Part shown: positions 7,749 through 16,304 of the stretch, piece after piece
Numbering within the stretch: the first letter of the stretch is position 1
How the letters are laid out: each line of letters opens with the position of its first letter
Source: Luteibacter yeojuensis
GTDB taxonomy: Bacteria > Pseudomonadota > Gammaproteobacteria > Xanthomonadales > Rhodanobacteraceae
Direction of reading: 5' to 3'
DNA: 32,272 nucleotides
Assembly (NCBI RefSeq): GCF_000964085.1
Contig: NZ_JZRB01000085.1
Span: 1-32,272 of the forward strand
Notes under the pieces: model-generated
Told to the model about the DNA's origin: nothing
The model's input: the letters and a program-made list of their open reading frames with translations, nothing else
The model's database searches: none
Program-made: the position numbers and the translations under genes

Positions 7749-10013
7749 TCAGCCAAGCATGGCGCGAACCTTCGCCATGGCGGCGGCCACATCGCCCCCT
7801 TGCGCCAGGGCGTCGCCCAGCGCGGCCAGCGCGGGCTCGAGGTCGCGCCGGCCCAGCACCAGCGCCGCGCCATGCACGCGGTGCAGGCGCTGGCGTGCCA
7901 CGGTGGTCGCGCCGGTGGCGAGGGCCTGCTCCAGGGCGGCCAGGTCGGCCTGCGCCTCGTGCCGGAACAGCGCTGCCGCCTCGTCGGCGCGGCGCGCCTT
8001 GCCTCGTTCAAGGGCCTCGCTGAGGCGATCGAGCGAGAGCGGTTTGCCCATCACGATGTCGATGCCACTCACCGCGCAGCGCTGGTAGTGGTCGGCATCG
8101 TCGTTGGCCGAGATGGCGATGAACGGCAGCGGCGCGCTGCGCGATGCTTCCTCGCGTGCGCGCAGCTCGGCGGCGATGTCGTAGCCGAGCATGTCCGGTA
8201 GCTGGCAATCCAGCAGCACGGCCACGAACCGCCCGGGCACCCACGCATCGATCGCGGCCTGGCCGCGGTCCACCGCGAAGGTATCGAAGCCGAGGAAGCG
8301 CAGCTGGGCGGCGATGATCTGCCGGTTCGCCGGGTGGTCTTCCACCAGCAGCACGGTGCCGCCCGCGGCCGGTGGCTCGGCGTCGCCCGGAGCCGTGGGC
8401 CGGGGCAGCGGCGCGGCCGGCACCAGGCTGGTCGGCAGTTCGATGCGCACCGAGGTGCCCACGCCTTCCTCGCTGGTGAAGCGCAGGCGGCCACCCAGGT
8501 GCTGGGCGACCTCGCGGCAGATGCCCAGGCCCAACCCGGTGCCACCGAGGCGCCGCGACCGCTGGCCGTGGGCTTGCGAAAACGGCCGGAAAAGGTGGCG
8601 CTGCCGCTCGGCGGGCACGCCCGCGCCGGTATCGAACACCTCGGCGACCAGGTGGCGCACGTCATCGCCGGAGACGCTTTGCCACAACGCGATGCCCACG
8701 TGGCCGCGCTCGGTGAACTTGACGGCGTTGGCCAGCAGGTTCTCCAGCAGCTGGCGCAGGCGCGTTTCGTCCAGGAGCAGCCATGGCAACGCGCCCATGG
8801 GCAGGTCGAGCCGCACCTGCAGGCCCTTCTGGTCGATGGCCTGGCGCTGGCCCTGGATGACCTCGCGCGCCACGGCCAGCGCATCGCAGGAGCCCAGGTC
8901 GGGCGTGAACCCCTGTGTCTCGGTGCGCGTGTAGTCGAGCGCGCTGCGCAGCAGGCTTTGCAGGTTGCGCGTGCTGGACTGGGCGATGGCCATGAGATCG
9001 CGCTGCGCGCCTTCGAGCGGCGTGCGCGCGACGAGCTCGATGGACGATGCCACGGCGTTGACCGCGTTGCGCACCTCGTGGCTCATCACCGCAAGCAGCA
9101 TGGTTTTCTGCTGCTCGCCGCGGCGCGACGCCAGCTGGGCGCGGCGCATCTGCCACAGCGCGAACACCAGCGCCAGGGCCAGTGCGGCGCCAAGCCCCAT
9201 CTCCACCCGGTACACGGCCACGATGTGCGCGATAGTGGGCGCGCGCAGGTAGGCCGTCTCGAGCCAGCGCTCGATCACCGCCTGGTTCTCGGCCGCGCTG
9301 ACGCGGCCAAGGCTCTCGTCGATGATGGCGAGGAGTTCGGTATCGCCCTTGTGCACCGCCACACGCACGTCCACCGGCATCTCGGCCACGTCGCCCGCCA
9401 CGCGCAGGCTCAGCGCGTAATCACGGCGGATGATGGGGTGGTAGGTGACATCGATGCCCAGGCCCACGTCCGCGATGCCGCTTTCCACCGCGGCAAGCAC
9501 CTGGTGCACGTCCGCCAGGGGCAGCCGGTGCATGGCCGGGTGCTCGCGGCGCAGCCAGCTGTCGAACTCGCCGCCCCCCTTGTAGGCGACCGTGCGCCCT
9601 TCGAAATCCGCCAGGCTGACCTGCGAGGGTCCCACGGTGCGGGTGATAAGCAGCGTGCGGCCGGTGTAGAAAGGCCGCGACACCACGGCATCGTCGCCCA
9701 GGTCGGCGGCCAGGCGGTCGTTGAGCGAGGGCAGCAGGTCGACCCGGCGCTCGCGGAACGCGCTTACGGCCTCCTCCCACGAACCCACGCGCACGACGAC
9801 GAAGCGGATCCCCGTCTTCTTCTCCGCCAGCGCCAGGTATTGCGTCACCAGCGGGTTGGCCGAGGCGCCGGCCACGCGGCTGCCCTGCTGCCCGTCGATC
9901 GCGACGCGTACCACCGGGTGCGCGGCGACCCAGCGCGCCCGCGCGTCATCGCCGGTGGCGCAGGCCGCGAACGCCACGCCGCACGCGCACAGGGCGGCCA
10001 GCCACCGCCTCAC
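7749..10013 (-). CDS. BvgS-like hybrid sensor histidine kinase
   Basis: This is a 754-residue membrane phosphorelay kinase. Residues 1-20 are a signal peptide. Residues about 30-255 form a periplasmic solute-binding (SBP_bac_3) sensor like the Venus-flytrap domains of BvgS/EvgS. A membrane helix follows at about 270-288. The HisKA box MSHEVRNAV carries His312. The ATPase has Asn429, DTGAG (461-465) and GTGLGLG (491-497). The receiver domain has Glu558/Asp559, Asp602 as phosphoacceptor and Lys657. The C-terminal HPt-like helix carries His711 in RLHRVHGAALVLG, with a second histidine replacing the usual lysine three residues on. The start is GTG at 10011-10013, and it shares GTGA with the stop of the upstream response regulator, so the two are translationally coupled. 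The sensed ligand is unknown. Confidence 0.92.
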   Translation of the reverse strand: MRRWLAALCACGVAFAACATGDDARARWVAAHPVVRVAIDGQQGSRVAGASANPLVTQYLALAEKKTGIRFVVVRVGSWEEAVSAFRERRVDLLPSLNDRLAADLGDDAVVSRPFYTGRTLLITRTVGPSQVSLADFEGRTVAYKGGGEFDSWLRREHPAMHRLPLADVHQVLAAVESGIADVGLGIDVTYHPIIRRDYALSLRVAGDVAEMPVDVRVAVHKGDTELLAIIDESLGRVSAAENQAVIERWLETAYLRAPTIAHIVAVYRVEMGLGAALALALVFALWQMRRAQLASRRGEQQKTMLLAVMSHEVRNAVNAVASSIELVARTPLEGAQRDLMAIAQSSTRNLQSLLRSALDYTRTETQGFTPDLGSCDALAVAREVIQGQRQAIDQKGLQVRLDLPMGALPWLLLDETRLRQLLENLLANAVKFTERGHVGIALWQSVSGDDVRHLVAEVFDTGAGVPAERQRHLFRPFSQAHGQRSRRLGGTGLGLGICREVAQHLGGRLRFTSEEGVGTSVRIELPTSLVPAAPLPRPTAPGDAEPPAAGGTVLLVEDHPANRQIIAAQLRFLGFDTFAVDRGQAAIDAWVPGRFVAVLLDCQLPDMLGYDIAAELRAREEASRSAPLPFIAISANDDADHYQRCAVSGIDIVMGKPLSLDRLSEALERGKARRADEAAALFRHEAQADLAALEQALATGATTVARQRLHRVHGAALVLGRRDLEPALAALGDALAQGGDVAAAMAKVRAMLG

Positions 10014-10675
10014 GCGCCGCGCCCGGCATCCAGCGCGATGATGTGCTCGCGCATGCTGAACAGCTGCACGTCGCTCTCGATGCCCAGCTTGCGGAACGCC
10101 GTGGATTTCTGCGCGCTGATGGTCTTCAGGCTACGCCCGAACTTGGTGGCGATCTGGGTGACGGTGAGCCCGTCGAGCAGGCAGCGGATCACTTCCCTTT
10201 CCTTCGGCGACAGGTGGGGGCCCATGCCGCTGGCGAGCAGGCCCTCGAGGGCCGGCGGCACGTAGAGGCGCCCGGTCATGGCGGCGTCGATGGCCTTCAC
10301 CACCTCGTCGGGGTCCTGGCTCTTGGCCACGAAGCCGTGCGCGCCGGCGGCGAGCAGGCGGCATACCAGGGGGCCGTCCTCGTACGCCGAGACCACCACG
10401 ATCTTCATGCGCGGGCATGCGACGCGCAGCGAACGGACGAGGGTGAGCCCGTCGGCGTCGTCGGCCGCGAGCGAATAATCGACCAGGGCGACATCGGCCG
10501 GCATCCGCGCCAGGAGGGCACGGAATTGCTGGCTGTTGGGCGAACTACCGATGACGACAAGCGACGGGTAGGTTTTCAGGTGCGCGACGAGCCCCTTCAG
10601 GACGAGCGCATGATCGTCCAGCAAGGCCACGCGCACAGACCCGATGTAGGTTCGCGCGGACATCAGTGGACCCAT
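10010..10675 (-). CDS. LuxR/NarL-type response regulator (BvgA/EvgA-like)
   Basis: This is a 221-residue response regulator and the evident partner of the adjacent kinase. The receiver domain (about 14-130) has the acidic pair Asp20/Asp21, phosphoacceptor Asp66 in VALVDYSL and a lysine in GFVAKSQ. The C-terminal helix-turn-helix (about 150-215) reads LSPKEREVIRCLLDGLTVTQIATKFGRSLKTISAQKSTAFRKLGI, which is typical of the NarL/FixJ class and close in style to BvgA, EvgA and RcsB. The start could be the ATG at 10673-10675 or the in-frame ATG four codons later. Neither has a strong ribosome binding site. The stop overlaps the kinase start. It is divergent from the nucleotide-sugar dehydrogenase, which makes the polysaccharide block a natural target. 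Confidence 0.92.
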   Translation of the reverse strand: MGPLMSARTYIGSVRVALLDDHALVLKGLVAHLKTYPSLVVIGSSPNSQQFRALLARMPADVALVDYSLAADDADGLTLVRSLRVACPRMKIVVVSAYEDGPLVCRLLAAGAHGFVAKSQDPDEVVKAIDAAMTGRLYVPPALEGLLASGMGPHLSPKEREVIRCLLDGLTVTQIATKFGRSLKTISAQKSTAFRKLGIESDVQLFSMREHIIALDAGRGA

Positions 10676-10745
10676 TACCTGTTGCTAGTCATATATCTCG
10701 CCTCACCTCGGTGGGCGGGCGAACCATACTGCGCACCACCGGCCT

Positions 10746-10761
10746 TGTAAACGGCGTTACA
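10746..10761. promoter_or_regulatory. Candidate operator TGTAA-N6-TTACA
   Basis: A perfect five-base inverted repeat with a six-base spacer lies in the 224-base region between the divergent response regulator and the nucleotide-sugar dehydrogenase. The size and spacing suit a dimeric regulator such as the adjacent NarL-type protein. No experimental or family consensus proves this. The rest of the region shows no obvious sigma-70 hexamers. Confidence 0.35.
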
Positions 10762-10899
10762 TGGCCGCCGTTCAGGCCGCCGCCATCGGCCATTAGTAGG
10801 AGCCCGTAAGCCATACAGAGATGCGCGGCCGGCGTTGCTACGCTTTGGCCGCCCGGGAGACCGGGATTCTCATAGCCAACGCCAGGGGTGGAACCGGGG

Positions 10900-12267
10900 A
10901 TGGACACTGAAAACCGTGCACAGGGCGATGCGGCCGTGGCCGAGCCGGGGGCGTCGTCGCGACCCTACAGCCCGCCCTCGCGCTTCGTGCCCCTGCCCCT
11001 CGAAGCGGTACGCATCGGCATTGTCGGGCTGGGCTACGTGGGCCTACCGCTGGCCGTCGAATTCGGCAAGAAATACGCAACCCTCGGATTCGACATCAAT
11101 TCAAGTCGCATCGGCGAGCTGCGCAAAGGCCATGACGCCACGCTGGAAGTCGATGCCGACGAACTGGCCGCCGCCGCGCGGCTGCGCTATTCGTCGGCGA
11201 TGGCCGACCTGGCCGGGTGCGATGTCTATATTGTCACCGTGCCCACGCCGATCGACGAGGCGCGCCGCCCCGACCTCACCCCGCTGATCCGCGCGAGCGA
11301 AACGCTGGGCAAGGTTCTCAAACGCGGCGACGTGGTGATCTACGAATCCACCGTCTACCCCGGTTGCACCGAAGAGATCTGCGTGCCCATCCTGGAGCGC
11401 GAATCGGGCCTTGTTTTCAACCAGGATTTCTTCGCCGGGTACAGCCCGGAGCGCATCAACCCGGGCGATAAGACGCATCGCGTTACGGGAATTCTCAAAG
11501 TTACCTCCGGATCGACACCCGACGTGGCCGATTTCGTCGACGCGCTGTACCGCTCGGTGATCACCGCGGGCACCCATCGCGCCAGTTCGCTGAAGGTGGC
11601 CGAAGCCGCGAAAGTGATCGAGAACACGCAACGCGACCTCAACATCGCGCTGGTGAACGACCTGGCCATGCTGTTCAACAAGCTGGGCATCGATACGCTC
11701 GAGGTACTCGAAGCGGCGGGCACCAAGTGGAACTTCCTGCCCTTCCGCCCGGGCCTGGTCGGTGGCCACTGCATCAGCGTGGACCCGTACTACCTCACCC
11801 ACAAGGCGGCCCAGGTGGGCCACCACCCGGACGTGATCCTGGCCGGCCGCCGCACCAACGACGGCATGGGCCCGTACATCGCCAGCGAGCTGGTGCGCCT
11901 GATGGTGCGCAAGGGCATCAACCCCGTGTGCGCCCGCGTGCTGATCCTGGGCCTGGCGTTCAAGGAAAACTGCCCCGACCTGCGCAACACCCGCGTGGTG
12001 GACATCGTGGCCGCCCTGCACGCCTACGGCGTGACGGTGGACGTGCACGACCCGTGGGTACGCCCGGACGAAGCGATGCATGAATACGGCATCGCACCGG
12101 TGGAAACGCCACGCCAGGGCACCTACGACGCCGTGGTGGTGGCCGTGGGCCACCACGAATTCAAGGCCATGGGCGCCGAGGGCATCCGTGCCTTCGGCAA
12201 GCCGGCCTCGGTGGTCTACGACGTGAAATACGTGCTGCCGCGGGACGCGGTGGACGGCCGGCTCTAA
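10900..12267 (+). CDS. Nucleotide-sugar dehydrogenase (TviB/WbpO-like)
   Basis: This is a 455-residue UDP-sugar 6-dehydrogenase. It oxidises C6 of a UDP-linked hexose or N-acetylhexosamine to the uronic acid with two NAD+. The Rossmann motif GLGYVGLPLA (43-52) binds NAD. Family segments VTVPTPID, STVYPGCTEE, FFAGYSPERINPGD and EAAKVIENTQRDLNIA are intact. The catalytic Cys291 sits in LVGGHCISVDPYYLT, and the C-terminal GLAFKENCPDLRNT is conserved. The YSPERINPGD and GGHCISVDPYYLT wording is that of the Vi-antigen TviB/WbpO subgroup, so UDP-GlcNAc or UDP-GalNAc is a likelier substrate than UDP-glucose. An N-terminal tail of about 35 residues precedes the domain. I use the ATG at 10900 rather than an in-frame GTG at 10888. 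It is the first gene of the four-gene block. Confidence 0.92.
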   Translation: MDTENRAQGDAAVAEPGASSRPYSPPSRFVPLPLEAVRIGIVGLGYVGLPLAVEFGKKYATLGFDINSSRIGELRKGHDATLEVDADELAAAARLRYSSAMADLAGCDVYIVTVPTPIDEARRPDLTPLIRASETLGKVLKRGDVVIYESTVYPGCTEEICVPILERESGLVFNQDFFAGYSPERINPGDKTHRVTGILKVTSGSTPDVADFVDALYRSVITAGTHRASSLKVAEAAKVIENTQRDLNIALVNDLAMLFNKLGIDTLEVLEAAGTKWNFLPFRPGLVGGHCISVDPYYLTHKAAQVGHHPDVILAGRRTNDGMGPYIASELVRLMVRKGINPVCARVLILGLAFKENCPDLRNTRVVDIVAALHAYGVTVDVHDPWVRPDEAMHEYGIAPVETPRQGTYDAVVVAVGHHEFKAMGAEGIRAFGKPASVVYDVKYVLPRDAVDGRL

Positions 12268-12332
12268 ATCAAAAAAACAAAGCACCACGAGAATAAGAAG
12301 CTGGGGAACATCCTTACCTGGGAGTATGCGTT

Positions 12333-14006
12333 GTGATCCTCGATTACCTGGATGGGTCGGCTCCGGCCGACCACGAGGCCGACCTGTGCGTCATAGGCGC
12401 CGGGCCGGCTGGCATCGCCATCGCGCGTGCCTTCCTGGGCACGCGTATCCGCGTGTGCCTCGTCGAAAGCGGTGGCCTGGCCGGTGAAGACCGCAGCCAG
12501 GCGCTGTGCGAAGGCACCGCCCACGGGGGTGCGCCCTTCGACATGGCGCATTCGCGCATGCGTGTGTTCGGCGGCAGCTGCACGCTGTGGGGCGGCGGCT
12601 GCATTCCGCTTGCGGACAGCGACATGGCGCCGCGCGAGTGGGTGCCTGACAGTGGCTGGCCCCTGCGCTACGCCGACCTCGAACCCTGGTACGCCAAGGC
12701 GCGCGAGTTCTGCCGCATCGATGAGGCGCATGGCTTCGGGCCGGGCCAGTTCGACGGGCCGCCGCCGCGGCAGCCGCTGGACCTCGACCCCGAGGCACTG
12801 GTGAACCTGCTGTTCGCGCGCAGCCCCATCCTGTTCGGCGAAGCCTACCGCGACGAGATGCGCGCGGCACCGAACATCACCGTGCTGCTGCACGCGAACC
12901 TGATGGAGCTGGAAGCGAACGCCGCGGCCACGGCCGTGGTGCGGGCACGCATCGGCAGCCTCACGGGGCGGCGCGGGCATATCCGCGCCCGCCACTTCGT
13001 GCTCGCCGCAGGCGGTATCGAAAACGCGCGCATCCTGCTGCTTTCCGATGGCGTGGCGCCCTGCGGCCTCGGCAACGACCGCGACCTGGTGGGCCGCTAT
13101 TTCATGGACCACCCGCGCGGCACGCTGGGCAACGTCGCCTCGCGCACGCCCGACCGGCTCACCCGCCCGTATGAGCGCACCATCGGCAAGGTACGTGCAC
13201 CCATTGCCCCCGAGATCGGCATGGCCACGGCCGCGCAGCGTCGCCACCAGGTGCTGAACGGGCGCGTGCATCCGTTCGCGGTGGAAGGCGCCGTGCCGCA
13301 AGGCATCCGCGCGCTGCGCAACGTGCGTGCCGCGCTGCGCCCGCCCTCGCGCGACGAGGCCACCTTGCTCGAGGCCCGCCTTTCGGCCGCCATGCAGAAC
13401 GGCCCCGCCGCGGCGGCGGTGGCCGTGCAACCCAACCTGGCCATCAGCGCGATGCACCTGGGCCTGCATATCGGCGACGTGATCCGCGCCGTGGCGCAGA
13501 AGGTGGCCGACAAGCCCACCGTGCGCAGCGAGCGCGTCGAACTGGTGGGCTTCTTCGAGCAGGCGCCGAACCGCGATTCCCGCGTCACGCTGGGCCATGC
13601 GCGCGATGCGCTGGGCCTGCGCCGGGTGAACATCGACTGGCGGCTGACCGAACTGGACCGCTACACCTACCGCACGCTCGCATCGCTGGCGGGCAAGCCG
13701 CTGGCCGATGCCTGCGGCGGTACGTTCGAAGCCTCGCCCTGGGCGGTGGACGAAAGCGCGACGCCCGAGGTCTTTGGCACCGCGCACCACATGGGCACCA
13801 CCCGCATGTCCACCGACCCCTCCACCGGCGTGGTCGACGCCGATGGCACGGTGCATGGCATGCATAACCTGCATGTGGCCGGCAGCTCGGTGTTCCCGAC
13901 CAGCGGCTGGGCCTTTCCCACCTTCACCATCGTCGCCCTAAGCCTCCGGCTCGCCGACCACCTGCGGGTGCTGCTTGCCGCCTGCGAGGGCAGCGGCATC
14001 ACCTGA
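12333..14006 (+). CDS. GMC-family FAD-dependent oxidoreductase
   Basis: This is a 557-residue flavoenzyme of the glucose-methanol-choline oxidoreductase family. The N-terminal dinucleotide motif LCVIGAGPAGIAIA lies at 18-31. FGGSCTLWGGGCIPL follows around residue 75-90 and matches the FAD-covering lid of GMC enzymes. HFVLAAGGIENARILL is the second FAD contact. The C-terminal HHMGTTRMSTDPSTGVVD (from about residue 485) and the NLHVAGSSVFPTSGWAFPTFTIVALSLRLADHL end are the GMC_oxred_C signature with the catalytic His region. It probably oxidises an alcohol or sugar hydroxyl. The start is GTG at 12333 with GGAG eight bases upstream. A 65-base A-rich gap separates it from the dehydrogenase, and ten bases separate it from the phosphopantetheinyl transferase. 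Confidence 0.9.
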   Translation: MILDYLDGSAPADHEADLCVIGAGPAGIAIARAFLGTRIRVCLVESGGLAGEDRSQALCEGTAHGGAPFDMAHSRMRVFGGSCTLWGGGCIPLADSDMAPREWVPDSGWPLRYADLEPWYAKAREFCRIDEAHGFGPGQFDGPPPRQPLDLDPEALVNLLFARSPILFGEAYRDEMRAAPNITVLLHANLMELEANAAATAVVRARIGSLTGRRGHIRARHFVLAAGGIENARILLLSDGVAPCGLGNDRDLVGRYFMDHPRGTLGNVASRTPDRLTRPYERTIGKVRAPIAPEIGMATAAQRRHQVLNGRVHPFAVEGAVPQGIRALRNVRAALRPPSRDEATLLEARLSAAMQNGPAAAAVAVQPNLAISAMHLGLHIGDVIRAVAQKVADKPTVRSERVELVGFFEQAPNRDSRVTLGHARDALGLRRVNIDWRLTELDRYTYRTLASLAGKPLADACGGTFEASPWAVDESATPEVFGTAHHMGTTRMSTDPSTGVVDADGTVHGMHNLHVAGSSVFPTSGWAFPTFTIVALSLRLADHLRVLLAACEGSGIT

Positions 14007-14016
14007 CAGGCATGGC

Positions 14017-14760
14017 ATGACCATCGATCGGCGGCACGAGTTCATCCGGCAAACCAACCGGGTACTGCGGGAAACGGGCTTCGGCACGGCGGCGGCGCAC
14101 GAGGCCAGCGTGCTGGTCTTCGACAGCCGCGTATTCTCGGATTTCCAGCCCGTGATGGCGGAGCTGCTTGATCGCCGCGAGCGGGCGCGCGCCGCGCGCT
14201 TCCGCTTCAGCGACGATCGCAAGGCCTACACCGCCGCGCATGCCGTGTGGCGCGTGGCGCTGGCGCAGTGCCTGGGCACCGTGCCGGAGGATGTCACGCT
14301 CGCCACCACCGACGACGGCCAGCCACGCCTGCCAGGCAGCGCGCTCTCCACCAGCCTCAGCCACAGCGGCCCCATGGTGGCGATCTCGGTCTGCGCCGCC
14401 GCGACCGTCGGTGTCGATATCGAATCGATCCCCGCGAAGGTGGACATGGAGGCACTCGTGCCCATGTTCTGTACCCGCGCCGAGGCGCAGGTGGTCGACG
14501 CTATGGAGTGCGGTGAAGAGAAGCACCGCCACCTCGTCGAACTGTGGACACGCAAGGAGGCCTTGCTGAAGGCGTTCGGCGTGGGCCTGCTCACCGACCC
14601 CGCCAGCACGCCGGCCACGCCCGATGAACTGATCCTGCCGCCACCGGATGCCGCGCACTACCCCGCGTGCCACACCAGCAACGTGGGCGAGAGCAACCTG
14701 TGGGTCGCGGCGGTGGCCGTGCCGGCGGCCGTGCGCGGCACTAGCCTGCACGTCTTGTGA
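14017..14760 (+). CDS. Sfp-type 4'-phosphopantetheinyl transferase
   Basis: This is a 247-residue enzyme that moves 4'-phosphopantetheine from CoA to the serine of carrier proteins. The Sfp/EntD signatures are present in order: FSDDRKAYTAAHAVWR (64-79), the CoA-contact SLSHSGPMVAISV (113-125), the metal-binding VGVDIE with Asp134 and Glu136, and WTRKEALLKAFGVGL (177-191) with Glu181 and Lys185. The length is that of the two-domain secondary-metabolism type rather than AcpS. The ATG at 14017 lies ten bases after the GMC gene, so the two are almost certainly cotranscribed. The only carrier domain visible in this window is in the NRPS-PKS gene at 28558, 14 kb away on the same strand. A carrier tied to the sugar genes, encoded elsewhere, is also possible. 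Confidence 0.92.
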   Translation: MTIDRRHEFIRQTNRVLRETGFGTAAAHEASVLVFDSRVFSDFQPVMAELLDRRERARAARFRFSDDRKAYTAAHAVWRVALAQCLGTVPEDVTLATTDDGQPRLPGSALSTSLSHSGPMVAISVCAAATVGVDIESIPAKVDMEALVPMFCTRAEAQVVDAMECGEEKHRHLVELWTRKEALLKAFGVGLLTDPASTPATPDELILPPPDAAHYPACHTSNVGESNLWVAAVAVPAAVRGTSLHVL

Positions 14761-14897
14761 CACATGGCTGATACAGCCCTGTTACAACCATTCGGCCTAG
14801 CCGCCTAAAAGCCGGAAGTGCAATCGACACCCTCGCACGTGGCGCCTAGCCTTCCCCACATCGGCACGCAGCATCGCGTGCGCACGGGGGATGCAAG
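14761..14897. other. Gap before the sugar transferase gene
   Basis: This 137-base gap breaks the otherwise tight block. It contains a small dyad (GGCTG-ATA-CAGCC at about 14767-14779) without a following T-run, and a GGGGG just before the next start. It may hold a promoter for the sugar transferase. I see no clear hexamers. Confidence 0.35.
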
Positions 14898-16298
14898 ATG
14901 CTTCGTCTGTTTCGACAGCCGATCGTACGCTGGATAACGCTACTGGCCATCGTCGAGCTGCTATTGCTCGCGTTGTCGTTGAACCTCGCGACGTTCATCC
15001 GTTTCGCGCCCTCGCCCGAAGACCTGCAGGCCTCGAGCGACACGGTGATCGCCCGCGCCACGATGTTCGCCGTGGTGATCTTCCTGGGCATGGCGGCGCT
15101 CGGCGAGTACCGGGGCAACCTGCGCATGAGCTGGCGCGGCCAGCTCGCCCGCCACGCCATCGCGTTCACCTTCGGCGGCCTGGCCCTCATTGTCGGTTAC
15201 TACGTCGTGCCGCAGGCTTATGTCGGCCGCGGCGTGCTCTCCATGGCGCTGGCCATCGGCTTCCTCACCACCGCGGGCTTCCGCGGCCTGTTCATGCGCC
15301 TGGTGGAAATGGATGCGCTGAAGCGCCGCGTGCTCGTCTACGGTGCCGGCCAGCGCGCCGCGCAGATCCACACCCGCATGCGCCGGCGCTCCGATCGCCG
15401 CGGCTTTTTCCTTGTCGGCTACATCCCGGGCCCGAACGATACGCCGCAGGTGCCTGAGCAGGTACTGCTTGGCCGCGACGAGGCGCTTGCCGACGTCGTG
15501 CGCCGCGAGCGCATCAGCGAGATCGTGGTGGGCGTGGACGACCGCCGCGGCTCGCTGCCCATGGACGACCTGCTCGCCTGCCGCCAGCTGGGCGTGCAGA
15601 TCACCGACCTCACCACGTTCGTGGAGCGCGAGGCCGGCCGCGTGCAGCTGACCATGCTCGACCCCTCGTGGCTGGTGTTCTCTGGTGGCTTCAATGCCAC
15701 GCCCGTGGCGCTGTTCCTGAAGCGCGCCTTCGATATCGCCGCATCCCTCGCCATCGCCCTGCTCTGCTGGCCGCTGATGCTGGGCACGGCGCTGGCGATC
15801 CGGCTGGAATCGGGCAAGGGCCAGCCGATTTTCTACCGCCAGGAGCGCGTCGGTGAGCACGGCCGCACGTTCTGGCTGTACAAGTTCCGCAGCATGCGCA
15901 CCGATGCCGAGATGGATGGCGTCGCGCGCTGGGCCAAGGCCAACGACGACCGCATCACCCGGGTGGGCCGCATCGCCCGCAAGCTGCGCTTCGACGAGCT
16001 GCCGCAGTTGTGGAACGTGGTGCGTGGCGACATGAGCATCGTGGGCCCGCGCCCCGAACGCCCGCAGTTCGTCTCCGACCTCGAAGGCAAGATCCGCTAT
16101 TACAACCTGCGCCACAGCATCAAGCCGGGCCTGGCGGGCTGGGCGCAGCTTTGCTACTCCTACGGCGCCTCGGAAGAGGATGCCGCCGAGAAGCTCAAGT
16201 ACGACCTGTTCTACGTTAAGAACCACAGCCTGTTCCTCGACCTGGTCATCCTGATCGAGACCGTGGAAGTGGTGATCTTCGGCCGTGGCGCGCGCTGA
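14898..16298 (+). CDS. Polyprenyl sugar-1-phosphate transferase (WcaJ/EpsB-like)
   Basis: This is a 466-residue inner-membrane enzyme that starts lipid-linked polysaccharide synthesis by moving a sugar-1-phosphate from a nucleotide sugar to undecaprenyl phosphate. N-terminal membrane helices lie at about 11-35, 52-68, 86-105 and 112-130. A CoA-binding/Rossmann-like segment follows (RVLVYGAGQRA, 144-154). A membrane-inserted helix at about 274-300 leads to the C-terminal catalytic domain with KFRSMRTDAE (329-338), RKLRFDELPQLWNVVRGDMSIVGPRPE (361-387, including Asp366/Glu367) and the PGLAGWAQ loop (410-417). This is the complete bacterial sugar transferase architecture at normal length. The ATG at 14898 is preceded by GGGGG. 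It ends six bases from the convergent J-domain gene. The donor sugar could be the product, or a relative, of the dehydrogenase at 10900. Confidence 0.92.
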   Translation: MLRLFRQPIVRWITLLAIVELLLLALSLNLATFIRFAPSPEDLQASSDTVIARATMFAVVIFLGMAALGEYRGNLRMSWRGQLARHAIAFTFGGLALIVGYYVVPQAYVGRGVLSMALAIGFLTTAGFRGLFMRLVEMDALKRRVLVYGAGQRAAQIHTRMRRRSDRRGFFLVGYIPGPNDTPQVPEQVLLGRDEALADVVRRERISEIVVGVDDRRGSLPMDDLLACRQLGVQITDLTTFVEREAGRVQLTMLDPSWLVFSGGFNATPVALFLKRAFDIAASLAIALLCWPLMLGTALAIRLESGKGQPIFYRQERVGEHGRTFWLYKFRSMRTDAEMDGVARWAKANDDRITRVGRIARKLRFDELPQLWNVVRGDMSIVGPRPERPQFVSDLEGKIRYYNLRHSIKPGLAGWAQLCYSYGASEEDAAEKLKYDLFYVKNHSLFLDLVILIETVEVVIFGRGAR

Positions 16299-16304
16299 GC
16301 CAGT

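Noticed and set aside
12264-13874. A 536-codon open frame antisense to the GMC oxidoreductase gene
   Set aside because: Its translation has no family features and is rich in Arg, His, Ala and Gly, typical of the reverse frame of a GC-rich gene. The plus strand encodes a complete GMC enzyme.
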